Assembly: GCF_033115175.1 (NCBI RefSeq)
Contig: NC_084845.1
Coordinates: forward strand, 1,428,501-1,492,500
Reading direction: 5' to 3'
DNA length: 64,000 bases
From: Lepus europaeus
Lineage: Eukaryota; Chordata; Mammalia; Lagomorpha; Leporidae
Position 1 is the first letter of the stretch, and each line of letters starts with the position of its first letter. Position numbers and translations under genes: made by a program. This document shows, in pieces, positions 11,261 through 21,488 of this stretch. Under the pieces are notes generated by a model that was given only the letters and a program-made list of their open reading frames with translations, did no database searches and was not told the origin of the DNA.

Positions 11261-11443
11261 CAACCGAAGGAGCAAACCGTACGGTGAGGGCACTCTGCGT
11301 CCACTCAGCTGTCAGATTTTCCTGCTTTCCGAATGCGTGTAGACTGAAGCTCTGGCCCTTCAGTGTGTTTGGTCAAGAACAACAAAGATATTTCCAACAG
11401 GTCCTTGGCGGGGAAGATACAGAGGGATGACAAGAGGCAACGA

Positions 11444-11832
11444 AGCAGCCGGCGCTGTGGCCGGTAAAGCCGCTGCGTGCTGTGCCGACACCCCTTCTGG
11501 ACGCCGGTTCGAGTCCTGGCTGCTCCACTTCCGATCCAGCTCTCTGCTGTGGCCCGGGAAAGCAGTGGAGGATGGCCCAGGCCCTTCGTCCGCGTGGGAG
11601 ACCTGGAAGAACTGGTGGCCAGACATTGTAGATTACCCTAAATGGGTCCTTCCTTCTTCCTGGAATTAGTGATGGAATCAAGATCTCCCCATGGTGAGGA
11701 CAATAGGGTCCTCACCCTGGCTGTTCAAACCATCTCCAGGGTGAACCAACAGATGGAGGATCTCTCAATCTTTCTCTCTCCCTACTCTCCTCCCTCCAAT
11801 CCTGAATTTTAAAATAAATTAATTAAAAAATA
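11444..11832 (+). mobile_element. CSINE with about 80 nt of foreign insert
   Basis: Head at 11,444-11,615, then unrelated sequence (about 11,620-11,705), then the distal SINE part (CAACAGATGGAGGATC) and tail at about 11,830. Confidence 0.8.
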
Positions 11833-11970
11833 ATAAAGGGAGGCTAACAGGAGAGTCAAAGAGGATCTCGTCAGACGTCTTCTTGTGCCTACGCAGCAAA
11901 TACCTATTAAGTCAATACAAACTACCCAAGGGCACAATCAAATAAGAGATACCTTAAGGAATTAAAGAGA

Positions 11971-12108
11971 GTTGGAGGGCCAGCGCTGTGGCACAGCAGG
12001 TAAAGCCGCTGCCTGCAGTGCTGGAATCTCGTATGGGCGCCGGTTGCAGATGTGGCTGCTCTAAATTCCAATCCAGCTCTCTGCTATGGCCTGGGAAACA
12101 TAAAATTC
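11971..12108 (+). mobile_element. CSINE 5' fragment
   Basis: Stops after GCTATGGCCTGGGAAA. Only the tRNA-like part and the start of the body remain. Confidence 0.85.
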
Positions 12109-12124
12109 CAAAATTTTTTTTAAG

Positions 12125-12222
12125 GCCTTTTTTTTTTTTAAAGAATTACTTTACTTGAAAGTCAAAGTTACACACAGAGAGGAGAGGCAGAGAGAGAGAG
12201 AGGCAGAGAGAGAGAAAGTAGC
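12125..12222 (-). mobile_element. CSINE 3' fragment
   Basis: Only the tail and CT/GA-rich part (TTTACTTGAAAGTCAAAGTTACACA, read in pieces, then GAGA repeats) is present. Confidence 0.75.
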
Positions 12223-12238
12223 TTTTAAAAATTTTTTG

Positions 12239-12560
12239 GGCCGGCACCGTGGCTTAACAGGCTAATCCTCCGCCTTGCGGCGCCGGCACACCGGGTTCTA
12301 GTCCCGGTCGGGGCGCCGGATTCTATCCCGGTTGCCCCTCTTCCAGGCCAGCTCTCTGCTATGGCCCAGGAGTGCAGTGGAGGATGGCCCAAGTCCTTGG
12401 GCCCTGCACCCCATGGGAGACCAGGAGAGGCGCCTGGCTCCTGGTTTCGCATCGCGTGCGCCGGCCGCAGCAGCCATTAGAGGGTGAACCAACGGCAAAA
12501 AGGAAGACCTTCCTCTCTGTCTCTCTATTTCTCACTATCCACTCTGCCTGTCAAAAAAAA
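12239..12560 (+). mobile_element. CSINE, GC-rich-head subfamily
   Basis: Full length from GGGCCGGCACCGTGGC to TGTCAAAAAAAAA. It is the first of a head-to-tail run of two. Confidence 0.92.
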
Positions 12561-12574
12561 ATTTTTTTTTTTTG

Positions 12575-12875
12575 AGGGGCAGCACCCTGTGCATTAGGTT
12601 AATCTGCCTGCAGCACGAGCATCCCAAAGGAGTGCCGGTTCTAGTCCCAGCTGCTCCTCTTTTGAGCCAGCTCTCTGCTAAGGCCTGGGAAGGCAGTGGA
12701 AGATGGTCCAAGTGCTTGGGCCCCTGCACCCACATGGGAGACCCAGAAGCAGCTCCTGGTTCCTGGCTTCAGATTGGCTCAGCTCCGGCCGTTGCAGCCA
12801 TCTAGGGAGTGAACCAGTGGATGAAGACCTGTCTTTCCCTCTCTGTAGCTCTATCTTCCAAAAAATAAATAAAAT

Positions 12876-12876
<1 letters not shown>
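12575..12876 (+). mobile_element. CSINE, older type
   Basis: Diverged head (GGGGCAGCACCCTGTGC). The tail AAATAAATAAAATCTTTA runs directly into the TA/TG microsatellite. Confidence 0.88.

Positions 12877-12942
<66 letters not shown>
12877..12942. repeat. (TA)n(TG)n microsatellite
   Basis: About 17 TA then about 14 TG dinucleotides, seeded at the A-rich tail of the SINE on its left. Confidence 0.95.
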
Positions 12943-12944
<2 letters not shown>

Positions 12945-13205
12945 AAGAACAAGAGACAGAGATCTTTCATCCTTTGACTCATTTCCCATATGGCTGTCAA
13001 CAGCCAGGTCTGGGCCAAGCAGAAGCCAGGAGCCAGAACTCTATCCTGGTATCCCACATGGGTGGCAAAGGACCAAGAACTTGGGCCGCATTTCCTTGCC
13101 TTCCCAGGTGCATCAGCAGGAAGCTGGATCATAAGCAGAGCAGTTGGGACACAACTGGCACTCCAATATGTGACACGGGTGTTACAAGCAGCAGCCGAAC
13201 CTGCT
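12943..13205 (-). mobile_element. CSINE, old and diverged
   Basis: Shows CAACAGCCAGGTCTGGGCC, GAAGCCAGGAGCCAG and GCAGCCGAACC, reversed relative to the previous copy. Its left (tail) end abuts the microsatellite. Confidence 0.75.
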
Positions 13206-13441
13206 GTGAAGTGCTGGCCACAGAAAAATACTACTGAGACAGTGGATATGCTCATTATCATAACTTTCGCAATTGATGCCTTAATTTTGAAACCAGGGTG
13301 ATGTTTTCCATGTATATAAACATCAAAATATATGTATTTCATATGAGTACAATGTTTATTGTACATCAAATAAATTAGATAAAAAGATTCTGCATAAAAT
13401 GTGGATGTCCTATTCTTCTTTTACATTGTGACATCTAACAA

Positions 13442-13738
13442 AGCTGTGTGTGTAGGTTAAGCCTCCTCCTGTGGCACTGGCATCTCACATGGTTGCCAGT
13501 TTGTGTCCCGGTTGATTCAGCTGTCTGCTTATGGCCTGGGAAAGCAGTATAAGGTGACTCAAGTGCTTGGGCTCCTGTACCCATGTGGGGGATCCAGAAG
13601 AAGCTCCTGGCTCCTGGCTTCAGATCTGCCCACCTCCTAATGGCCACTGCAGCTATTTGGGGAGTGAACTAGCAGATTTCTAGAAGACTTCTCTGTCTCT
13701 CCCTCTCTGTGTCTGTAACTCTACCTCTCACATAAAAG
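13442..13738 (+). mobile_element. CSINE, old
   Basis: The head is eroded; the body reads CTTGGGCTCCTGTACCCATG and the end AACTCTACCTCTCACATAAAA. Confidence 0.8.
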
Positions 13739-14639
13739 ATGACCATTCTCTCCCAATGTCTTAGGTCAACTCTGAACCTGTAGTAACAAAAACTGGAGCC
13801 AATGAAGATGATCATGTCATGAGAAATGAGGAATTATGGATAGGCCAGAAAAGACTCACTCCTATAGGATCCACCTTCAGTCATAAAGTCCCTGCCAGTG
13901 CCACAGTAGTTTCAACAGCCTTGAAAAATATAAAAATACACCAAACCTAGTTTTTAGTGGCTCTGGTGTCAACCTTGGCCACAGGAGACACACAGACCTG
14001 GAGGACTTGAGTATCTCTATACACACTTGTAAAACACAGCCTTAAGTACAATGACATTTTTGGATACCCTTTTACAAAAGTGTTTACTCATTCCACTCTA
14101 GTTTGGACTGGTTCCATCAGCCCAACCACTGTTCCTGTATGTAACATGGTTTTCAAACTGCTGCTGTACATCATGCAGCCAGGGATACACACCTACCTGA
14201 TTTTTCACTTCAGGGCCTAGCAGGTCATGAGACAGCCATCCCTAGGCAATGCCAAAGAATATGGGACATCCATATTTACAAAGAACCCAACTCATGCTAT
14301 TGCATATGGCCTGGGACCATCAAACAAACTGTCCCAGCCTCAAGCTGATGTGGAACTACAAACCTCCTTAGAATACAAGGCAAAAAGTTTGGGGCTGAAG
14401 TTCTTCATTTTCGCAGGATAATTCTGAAGCAATAAATTGGGCCTAATGTGAATTGAGAGCTGTTCTTTGTCCTCCTGGTATTTCCTCTGGATCACACATA
14501 GGTGAGGGACTCAGAAAACCATCTTGAGGATTCCCAAGAGTAAACATACAGCTTAAACAATATGCCCCTTATCATCACAAAAACCTAACACAGGTGGTTA
14601 CTGGGCTGGCTAGGTGACATGGAGAACGAAGAATTCATC
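13739..14639. other. Spacer between units 1 and 2
   Basis: No gene. The part at about 13.75-13.90 kb resembles 26.74-26.84 kb (CCAATGTCTT...AAAACTGGAG), a duplicated spacer block. Confidence 0.5.
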
Positions 14640-16380
14640 ACAACCATCAAAAAACAACCAATAATACCCTTGAAAAATAAAAGTCTCTACAAGCCACCTG
14701 CGAAAGCAAGCTTGCAGCTTCTAACCATATCTGGTTGATGTCCACAACCAAACCAGATTAATGGAATAGAAAAACAGCTCAGAAAGAATCATATTTATGC
14801 TGACAGGAGTTGCAAAACCATTCATTTTCTAAAAGTGTCTTGAACAAATGGTGATTAAAAAACTGGGTATTGAATGAAGCTGAACCTTACCTTATACCAT
14901 GTAAAAAAATGAACCCAACTAGATAAAATTATATGACCTAAAGCAATAAATATCTTAGAAGAAAATAGGGGGGCCGGCGCCGCGGCTCAATAGGCTAATC
15001 CTCCGCCTTGCGGCACCGGCACACTGGGTTCTAGTCCTGGTCGGGGTGCCGGATTCTGTCCCGGTTGCCCCTCTTCCAGGCCAGCTCTCTGCTGTGGCCA
15101 GGGAGTGCAGTGGAGGATGGCCCAAGTGCTTGGGCCCTGCACCCCATGGGAGACCAGGAGAAGCACCTGGCTCCTGCCATCGGATCAGCGCGGTGCGCCG
15201 CCAGCAGCGCACCTACCGTGGCGGCCATTGGAGGGTGAACCAACGGCAAAAAGGAAGACCTTTCTCTCTATCTCTCTCACTGTCCACTCTGCCTGTCAAA
15301 AAATTAAAAAAAAAAAAGAAAAGAAAATAGGGAAAAAAGCTTCTTATCATTGGATTTACCAGTAATTTTTTGGACATGAATCCAAAACATAAGAAACTTA
15401 AAATAGGTTTGCAGGGCATGCAATTTAAAAATCTTGTTCCTAAAAGGACATAATGATCACAGAAAAAAGGAGAAAATATCTGAAAACCACATATCTGATA
15501 AAGGCGTCATAGTCTTTAAGGCTGAAAGAACTCCTCCATCTCAAACAACAAAAATCCTTTACAAATTACCCAGTTAAAAATAAATAGTTTTCTACAAAGC
15601 ACATACATAATTAGCCAAAAAAAAAAAAAGATGAAAAGATGTTCAACACCACTGTTAGGGAAAAGCAAATCAAAAGCACAATGAGGTAACACCTCACAGT
15701 CATTCAAACAGCTACCATACATAATAATTTACTTAAGAGAATGAAAAAATAAAAGGTGAAGAGGATGGTATGCAAAGTTGGAACTCTTGCACTGTTGGTA
15801 GAAATGTAAAATAGTGCAGCTGCTATGGGGAATAGCGCTTCAAAGAATTTAAAATATAATTAACATATAATGTAGCAATTCCACTTCAGGGTACATACCT
15901 AAAAGTACTTCAACCAGGGTCTCAATGAGATATTTGTATACTAGTGCTAATAGCAGCATTATTTACATAGGAAGAAAATGGAAACAACCCAAATGCCCTT
16001 TGATGGATGAGTGGGTACTTAAAAATGGTATATACGTAGAATGGAACTACTCAGTCTCAAAAGGAGGAACTTCTGACACATGCTACTACAGAAATGAACT
16101 TTGAAGACATTATGTGAAGGAAAATATGATACAAAGTGAGTCACAAAAAGACTAACACTTAATTTTTCTTACATAGGGCACCTGGTGTAGTAAAATACGC
16201 AAACGGATGATAGGAGCTCAGTGCAATAAGGAAAAAGGAGTGTTTTCGGGATGAAGACGTCTATATTTTCATTATACATTATTAATGACAACAACACTAC
16301 TGAACTGTACAATTAAATATGGTTAAGATGGTCATTTTGTTGCCAGTATCATACAATTAAATTTCAAAATAGATCCCAGA
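14640..16380 (+). mobile_element. LINE-1 3' part (ORF2 end plus 3' UTR)
   Basis: Contains the decayed C-terminal ORF2 region (…ACCTAAAG...CTTAGAAGAAAATAGGG) and the typical 3' UTR run (GTTGGTAGAAATGTAAAATA, ATTCCACTTCAGGGTACATA, GGAAACAACCCAAATGCCC, CTGAACTGTACAATTAAATA). Its 3' end lies next to the gene A finger array. A SINE interrupts it at 14,971-15,320. Confidence 0.75.
14971..15320 (+). mobile_element. CSINE inside the L1
   Basis: GC-rich-head subfamily with the perfect duplication AGAAAATAGGG (14960-14970, 15321-15331). It splits L1 ORF2 sequence, so it is younger than the L1. Confidence 0.95.
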
Positions 16381-16436
16381 GCTAAATCAGAGATTTCTAC
16401 CTATGTCTTCCTACATTCACTTTATCCAGAAGTTCT

Positions 16437-17430
16437 TTATCTGGTGTGAAATTTTTGGTGTTGAGTAAGGTGGGAGTTTCGGTTAAAACCTCTCCCACAT
16501 TCACTACACTCATAAGGCCTTTCTCCAGTGTGAATTCTCCAATGTTTAATGAGGCTAGAGTTGTATCCAAAGACTTTTCCACATTCATGGCACTCATAAG
16601 GTTTTTCTCTAGTGTGAACTCTCTGATGACTACTGAGTGTGGAGCTGTCCATAAAGAGTTTCCCACATTTGCTGCACTCAAAAGTTCGTTCTCTGGTATG
16701 AACTTTTTGATGTCGAATGAGGTGGGAATTTTGGCTAAAGACTCTCCCACACTTGCTGCATTCATAAGGCCTTTCTCCAATGTGATTTCTCCAATGCCTA
16801 ATTTGATTCGAGTTGTGTCTAAAGAATTTCCCACATTCACTACACTCATAAGGCCTTTCTCCAGTGTGAACTCTCTGATGTGTATCAAGTGTGGAGCGAT
16901 ACCTGAAGAATTTCCCACACTTGCTGCATTCATAAGGCCTTTCTCCAGTGTGAACTCTCTGATGACTACTGAGTGTGGAGCTGTCCATAAACAGTTTCCC
17001 ACATTCACTGCACTCATAAGGCCTTTCTCCAGAATGAAGCCTCTGATGTCTGTTCAGTGTGAAACAATACCTAAAGAATTTCCCACACTTGCTGCATTCA
17101 TAAGGCTTTTCTCCAGTGTGAACTCTCTGATGAATAATGAGTGTAGAGCTGTCCATAAAAAATTTCCCACATTCACTGCATTCATAAAGCCTTTCTCCAG
17201 TGTGAACTTTCTGATGCCTAATGAGTGTGGAGCAGTATTTAAAGAATTTCCCACACCCACTGCATTCGTAAGGTCTTTCTCCAGTGTGAACTCTCTGATG
17301 AATAAGAAGTGCGGAGCTGTCCATGAAGAATTTCCCACATTCACTGCAACAATAAGGTTTATCGCCATTATGAACCTTTTGATGTCTGTTAAGTGTAGAA
17401 CTGAACATAAAGGACTTCCCACACTCAGTG
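16437..17430 (-). pseudogene. Gene A distal finger array, 12 fingers in the shifted frame
   Basis: An uninterrupted frame with the helices MFSSTLNRH, MDSSALLIH, KYCSTLIRH, MDSSTLIIH, RYCFTLNRH, MDSSTLSSH, RYRSTLDTH, RHNSNQIRH, SQNSHLIRH, MDSSTLSSH, GYNSSLIKH and NRNSHLTQH. All zinc ligands are kept and there is no stop codon, so the frameshift upstream must be recent or artefactual. Degenerate finger sequence continues to about 16,385, where L1 begins. Confidence 0.7.
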
Positions 17431-18351
17431 CATACGGCCGTTCTCTAGTATGGATTTTCCGATGACCAACAAGATATGACTGTGTAAGGAAAGCCTTCCC
17501 ACATTGGCTGCATCTGTAAGGCCTTGGCCTAGTGTGCAGTAGTTGGTGTTCAACAGCATCAGACGTTTTTGCAAAGAACCCCTCAGTGTGGATTTTCTGG
17601 TGCTGAACCAGGTGGGACTTTCTAACGAATGCCTTCCTGCATTCAGTGCACTCGTAGGGCCGTTGTCCAGTGTGAATTTTCTGGTGCTCCACCACATTGT
17701 ATTTGAGGCTGAAGGCTTTCCCACACTCGGTACACTCGTAAGGCTTTTGTCCAGTATGATTTCGCTGATGTTTAATGAGGTTGGAGTTGTACCTAAACAA
17801 TTTCCCACACTGACTGCACTCATATGACCTTTCCCCAACGTGGGTTTTTTGGTGCTCAATCAACGGATGTTGATTGCAAAATTCTTCCCTGCATCCTCTG
17901 CAGTTGTGATTAGTTTTTCCACTTTGAAAGGCTTCCCTGCCCTGTGTGTCCCTGTGAAATTTCCACTCGCTGTGAGGGACATTTTGCGAGAGAAGATCTG
18001 AATTGGCGGTGAAGCCCTTATCACCCTCCTCACATGTGGAGGTCCTCTCTGCCACGTGCACTCTGTGATTCCTAACAGATGAAGACCTCGCCTCATCACG
18101 TGTGGCAAGCTTCTCTCTCAGCTGCTGCTTCCGGTGCCGGTGAAGCTCTGCCACACACTTGCACAGCCCCAGCTCATGGTGTGTGCCATCCCTTCCAGTC
18201 AGGCACAGAAGGTCGTGCAGGAGAGGGCTACGTTCCTCACCCAGATGGGTCTCCTGCACGGAAGGATGCGGCTTTGGAGTCCTGACCTGTGACGCGCCTA
18301 CAGAAACGCTGGGCTCAGAAGGCGTCTCGTCCTCAGCGCCACACCAACAAC
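17054..18351 (-). CDS. Gene A finger exon, frame-1 part (truncated by frameshift)
   Basis: The acceptor ttcattcag|GTTGTTGG is in phase with the KRAB exon. The authentic frame runs from GCWCGAED to RERPYA at about 17432. The remaining roughly 125 codons, to the stop at 17054, are the finger array read out of frame (repeating xxVGNSxxTAPHSL). Such a tail has no zinc ligands and would not bind DNA as fingers. Confidence 0.6.
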
Positions 18352-18594
18352 CTGAATGAACAGAAATTACGGTGAAGCACAGGCGGACTTCGAGAGGAAG
18401 GAAGAGTCCCATCAGGGTATTTGTAAGACACACCCATGAAAGCATCCATGGGACTGGTGACAGGAAGGCCTGCTGTGCAGAGCCAAGCCCTGCAAGTTCC
18501 CCTAACAGGAGAACCCCGACAGCAACCAGGGACTAAGTTCCAGTGCAGGAAGGGGAGCAGCGTCTTCAATCCACTCCTCTGCAAGTACTGTCTT

Positions 18595-18890
18595 TTATTA
18601 TTTCAAAGTCAGAGTTACTGAGAGAGAGGGAGAGACAGAGGGAGAAAGATGTTCCATTTGCTGGCTCTCTCCTCAAAAGGCCACAATGGTCAGGCCAAAG
18701 CCAGGAGCTTCATCTGGGTCTCCCACATGGGTGCCGGGGCTCAGGCACTTGGGTCATCTGCTGCTGCTTTCCCAGGAACATAAGCAGGAAGCTGGATCAG
18801 AGATGGAGTAGCCAAGTCTCGAACCGGTGCCCATATGGGTGCTGGCACTGAAGATGGCAGCTCAATCTGCTGCGCCACAGCTCCAGCCCC
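18595..18890 (-). mobile_element. CSINE in gene A intron 2
   Basis: Tail left (TTTTATTATTTCAAAGTCAG), head right (GCTGCGCCACAGCTCCAGCCCC). Confidence 0.92.
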
Positions 18891-19311
18891 TGTAAATACT
18901 TTCAGCAGGTCATGGCTGCTGGAGACTGGAGAGCAGGATGTAGCAAGGTTGTGTCCAGATGGAGAGACATTACACTGTTACAGAGTAGCTGGTATTCAAG
19001 GACTACTTAAGGATCTCAAAATATGTATGTAGTTCCAATGTGAAAAATACTACAAAGGGTGCAGTGGAAGGGAACTCGTGAGAGAGAAAGGCCAGAGGGG
19101 TGCAGCTGGAGGATAATCAGGGGCCAGAGTCAGAGAAGAAATGACCATGGGAAAGAAATGCCAGAAATGAGGTATGGCCAATGGCCCTGGCATCAAACTG
19201 GTTCCTTGTGTGATGCGAAGTCAGCTCTGACATCACATCCTTTCCCAGTTCCCACACACCTGGGTCATGTCCTTTTGAATATCTCTTCTTTGCTCAACAT
19301 GAACCACTGTC

Positions 19312-19714
19312 TGTTGCTGTGGATTCATTCCTGAGAGGAGGAATGTGGTGGGGGCAAGAGGCACGGAGTCACCACACAGACCCTGGGAGTGGGGTGAAAG
19401 CAGGCCAGAGGGGAGCAGCCCGCAGACTCATTTATTTCAGTTGGTACAACAGCTTATATAGCCAAGACAGCCATTCCAGTCAAGGGGTGGTCGATGCCCT
19501 AACCAATCACAGCCTGTTGCCAGGCAGGCTCCGAAGCCATCCAATCACAGCCTGTTGCCAGGCAGGCTCTGTTTGCCATGTGGTTTCCAAAACCATCCAA
19601 TCACAGCCTGTTGCCAGGCAGGCTCTGTTGCCAGGTGGGTTTCAAAGCCATTCCTGAGTAACTGACGCTTGCTTGCCAATGGCCATTTTGGCATGGCCTT
19701 CTCATTCTACCACA
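19312..19714 (-). mobile_element. Solo LTR, class II (ERVK)-like
   Basis: 403 nt from TG to CA, with the 6-nt duplication ACTGTC at 19306-19311 and 19715-19720. On the minus strand it starts TGTGGTAGAATG, has TATATAAGC (19460-19452) and AATAAA (19436-19431), and ends CAGCAACA. Its U3 holds three tandem copies of an element containing CAATCACAGCCTGTTGCCAG (19,505-19,640). A 6-nt duplication is typical of class II ERVs. No internal viral genes remain. Confidence 0.8.
19505..19640. repeat. Triplicated element in LTR U3
   Basis: Three near-identical segments built on AATCACAGCCTGTTGCCAGG with CCAAT cores, spaced about 35-60 nt apart, as in retroviral enhancer repeats. Confidence 0.85.
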
Positions 19715-19760
19715 ACTGTCTAGGTCTGAAACAGGTCAGTTCTACAAGAAAGAGGGAGAT

Positions 19761-20116
19761 AAAAAAAAAAAATAGGCCAGCGCCGTGGCTTAACAGGCTA
19801 ATCCTCCGCCTTGCGGCGCCAGCACACCAGGTTCTAGTCCCGGTCGGGGCGCCGGATTCTATCTCGGTTGCCCCTCTTCCAGTCCAGCTCTCTGCTATGG
19901 CCCGGGAGGGCAGTGGAGGATGGCCCAAGTGCTTGGGCCCCGCACCCGCATGGGAGACCAGGAGAAGCACCTGGCTCCTGGCTTCGGATCAGCGCGATGC
20001 GCCAGCCACAGTGGCCATTGGAGGGTGAACCAACAGCAAAAAGGAAGACCTTTCTCTCTGTCTCTCTCTCTCACTATCCACTCTGCCTGTCAAAAAATAA
20101 AAAAAAAAAGAAAGAA
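19761..20116 (+). mobile_element. CSINE, GC-rich-head subfamily
   Basis: Flanked by AGAAAGAGGGAGAT at 19747-19760 and 20117-20130. An A-run of about 12 lies between the left duplication and the head, an unusual 5' feature. Confidence 0.93.
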
Positions 20117-20221
20117 AGAAAGAGGGAGATAGAGTGGCTAGCAAAGGCCAAGGACCATACAGCCCAGTACATACTGCATTCTAAAGTTACAAGCACTCAG
20201 ATGAGGGTTCTCTCTGTCCCA

Positions 20222-20246
20222 TGTGTGTGTGTGTGTGTGTGTGTGT
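20222..20246. repeat. (GT)n microsatellite
   Basis: Twelve GT dinucleotides. Confidence 0.9.
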
Positions 20247-20507
20247 CTGCCTCTCAAGTAAAACTAAAAAGCTCTGAGATAAACTACAAGAATTTCTAGA
20301 GGAGCACCTCTCAGAAATAACTCTCTAATCCTCACAAGCAGTGTCTAGGTAGGCAACTGAATTCCAGGCAGGAGCAGGACATGTCAGCAAGAAGGGCTCA
20401 CTGAGGTTCTATGCATCTGGCAGAGTAACAAGAGCGGGGGATCAGCAAGGTGACTGGGATCTTTTAGACAAACTTGGTAATTCCATTTTTTAAAAAAAGA
20501 TTTACTG

Positions 20508-20817
20508 GGGCTGGTGCTGTTGAGTGGTGGGTAAAGCCGCTGCCTGCAGTGCCAGCATCCCATATGGGCACCAGTTCAAGTCCCAGCTGCTCCACTTCCC
20601 ATCCAGCTCTCTGCTATGGCCTGGGAAAGCAGTAGAAGATGGCCCAAGTCCTTGGGCCCCTACACCCACGTGGGAGACCTGGAAAAAACTCCTGGCTCCT
20701 GGCTTCAGACCAGTGCAGCTCCAGCTGTTGCAGCCAGTGGGGAGCAAACAAGCAGATGGAAGACCTCTCTTTCTCTCTGCCTCTCGTTTTCTCTCTGTGT
20801 GTAACTTTTTCAAATAA
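20508..20817 (+). mobile_element. CSINE
   Basis: Full length, head GGGGCTGGTGCTGTTGAG. It is immediately followed by an oppositely oriented copy, forming an inverted pair. Confidence 0.92.
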
Positions 20818-21136
20818 ATATTTTATTTTATTTGAAAGTCAGAATTAGAGAGAGAGGTAGAGCCAGAAAGAGAGAGGTCTTCCATCCACTGGTTCACTCC
20901 CCAAATGACCGCAACAACCAGAGCTGAGCTGATCCAAAGCTAGGACCCAGGAGCTTCTTCTGGGTCTCCCACCCTCGTTCAGGGGCCCAAGGGCTTGGGG
21001 CCATCTTCTACTGCTTTCCCAGGCCATAGCAGAGCTGGATCGGAAGTGGAGCAGCCGGGATTAGAACCGGCGCCTATATGGGATGCTGGTGCTTCAGGCT
21101 AGGGCTTTAACCTGCTGCGCCACAGTGCCAGCCCCC
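20818..21136 (-). mobile_element. CSINE, tail-to-tail with the previous copy
   Basis: Together with 20508-20817 it makes an imperfect inverted repeat of about 300 nt per arm. In a transcript this could fold into a long hairpin, a typical substrate for A-to-I editing. Confidence 0.92.
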
Positions 21137-21361
21137 AAACCCAGTATTTCTGACTCCTGAGACTTGTAAGGATTCAGAGCAGCAAGGAATGGGGATGGTG
21201 AGGGGAGACAGTACAATGAAGAGCCTAGTCCTGGCTCCCACAACACTTCTGCTAGGACCCCCATTCAGGGAAGGAAATAGCATCCATTGTTCAGTACAGA
21301 CAACAGAGCTGTCCTTAGGTAAAAGGGGAAGAACCACTAGCAGCTACTGAGAGGATCTTAC

Positions 21362-21488
21362 CTAATGAGGACAAAAGTGCAAAGTTCTCCAGCATCACAT
21401 CACAGTACAGGAACCTCCGAGACGCATCGAGGAGCTCCCATTCCTCATCAGAGATACAGACAGCCACATCCGCAGAGATCACGTGACC
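21362..21488 (-). CDS. Gene A KRAB-A exon (127 nt)
   Basis: The acceptor is cattttgacag and the donor is CATTAG|gtaaga, both usable. The box is open but weakened at its N-terminus: [11 protein letters not shown] replaces [36 protein letters not shown] is kept in the core. The LYC (for LYR/LYH) change is shared with gene B, suggesting A and B are each other's closest relatives. Confidence 0.85.

Larger units (their letters stand above)
18352..21361 (-). other. Gene A intron 2
   Basis: Carries four SINEs (18.6, 19.8, 20.5, 20.8 kb) and a solo LTR (19,312-19,714). Unique parts near 18.9-19.3 and 20.28-20.48 kb resemble the same intron in units 1 and 3. No KRAB-B exon. Confidence 0.65.
16437..21488 (-). 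pseudogene. Gene A: KRAB-A/C2H2 zinc-finger gene with frameshifted finger array
   Basis: The KRAB-A exon (21488-21362) splices in phase to a finger exon (from 18351). The linker (GCWCGAEDE...) is followed by fingers starting NCRGCREEF, YECSQCGKLF, YECTECGKAF, YECTECRKAF, one with its Cys half deleted (TEGFFAKTSD), and YRCSQCGKAF. At 17430-17434 the next linker reads TATGC-ACTGAG where the family has TATGANTGC-ACTGAG. This is a net loss of 4 nt that shifts the frame. Translation continues in a nonsense finger shadow to a stop at 17054. In the other frame 12 more fingers run without a stop to 16437 (last finger HQKFHTR). KRAB-A is divergent ([16 protein letters not shown]). No first exon or CpG promoter is visible upstream. 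Pseudogene is the likely state; a truncated protein with about five usable fingers, or a base-calling error, remains possible. Confidence 0.65.

Noticed and set aside
16446-17465. 339-codon plus-strand open frame (and similar ones at 31287-32153 and 54173-54919)
   Set aside because: They are the antisense shadow of 84-nt finger repeats. Because the repeat length is a multiple of three, one stop-free antisense repeat gives a long frame. There is no independent sign of coding.
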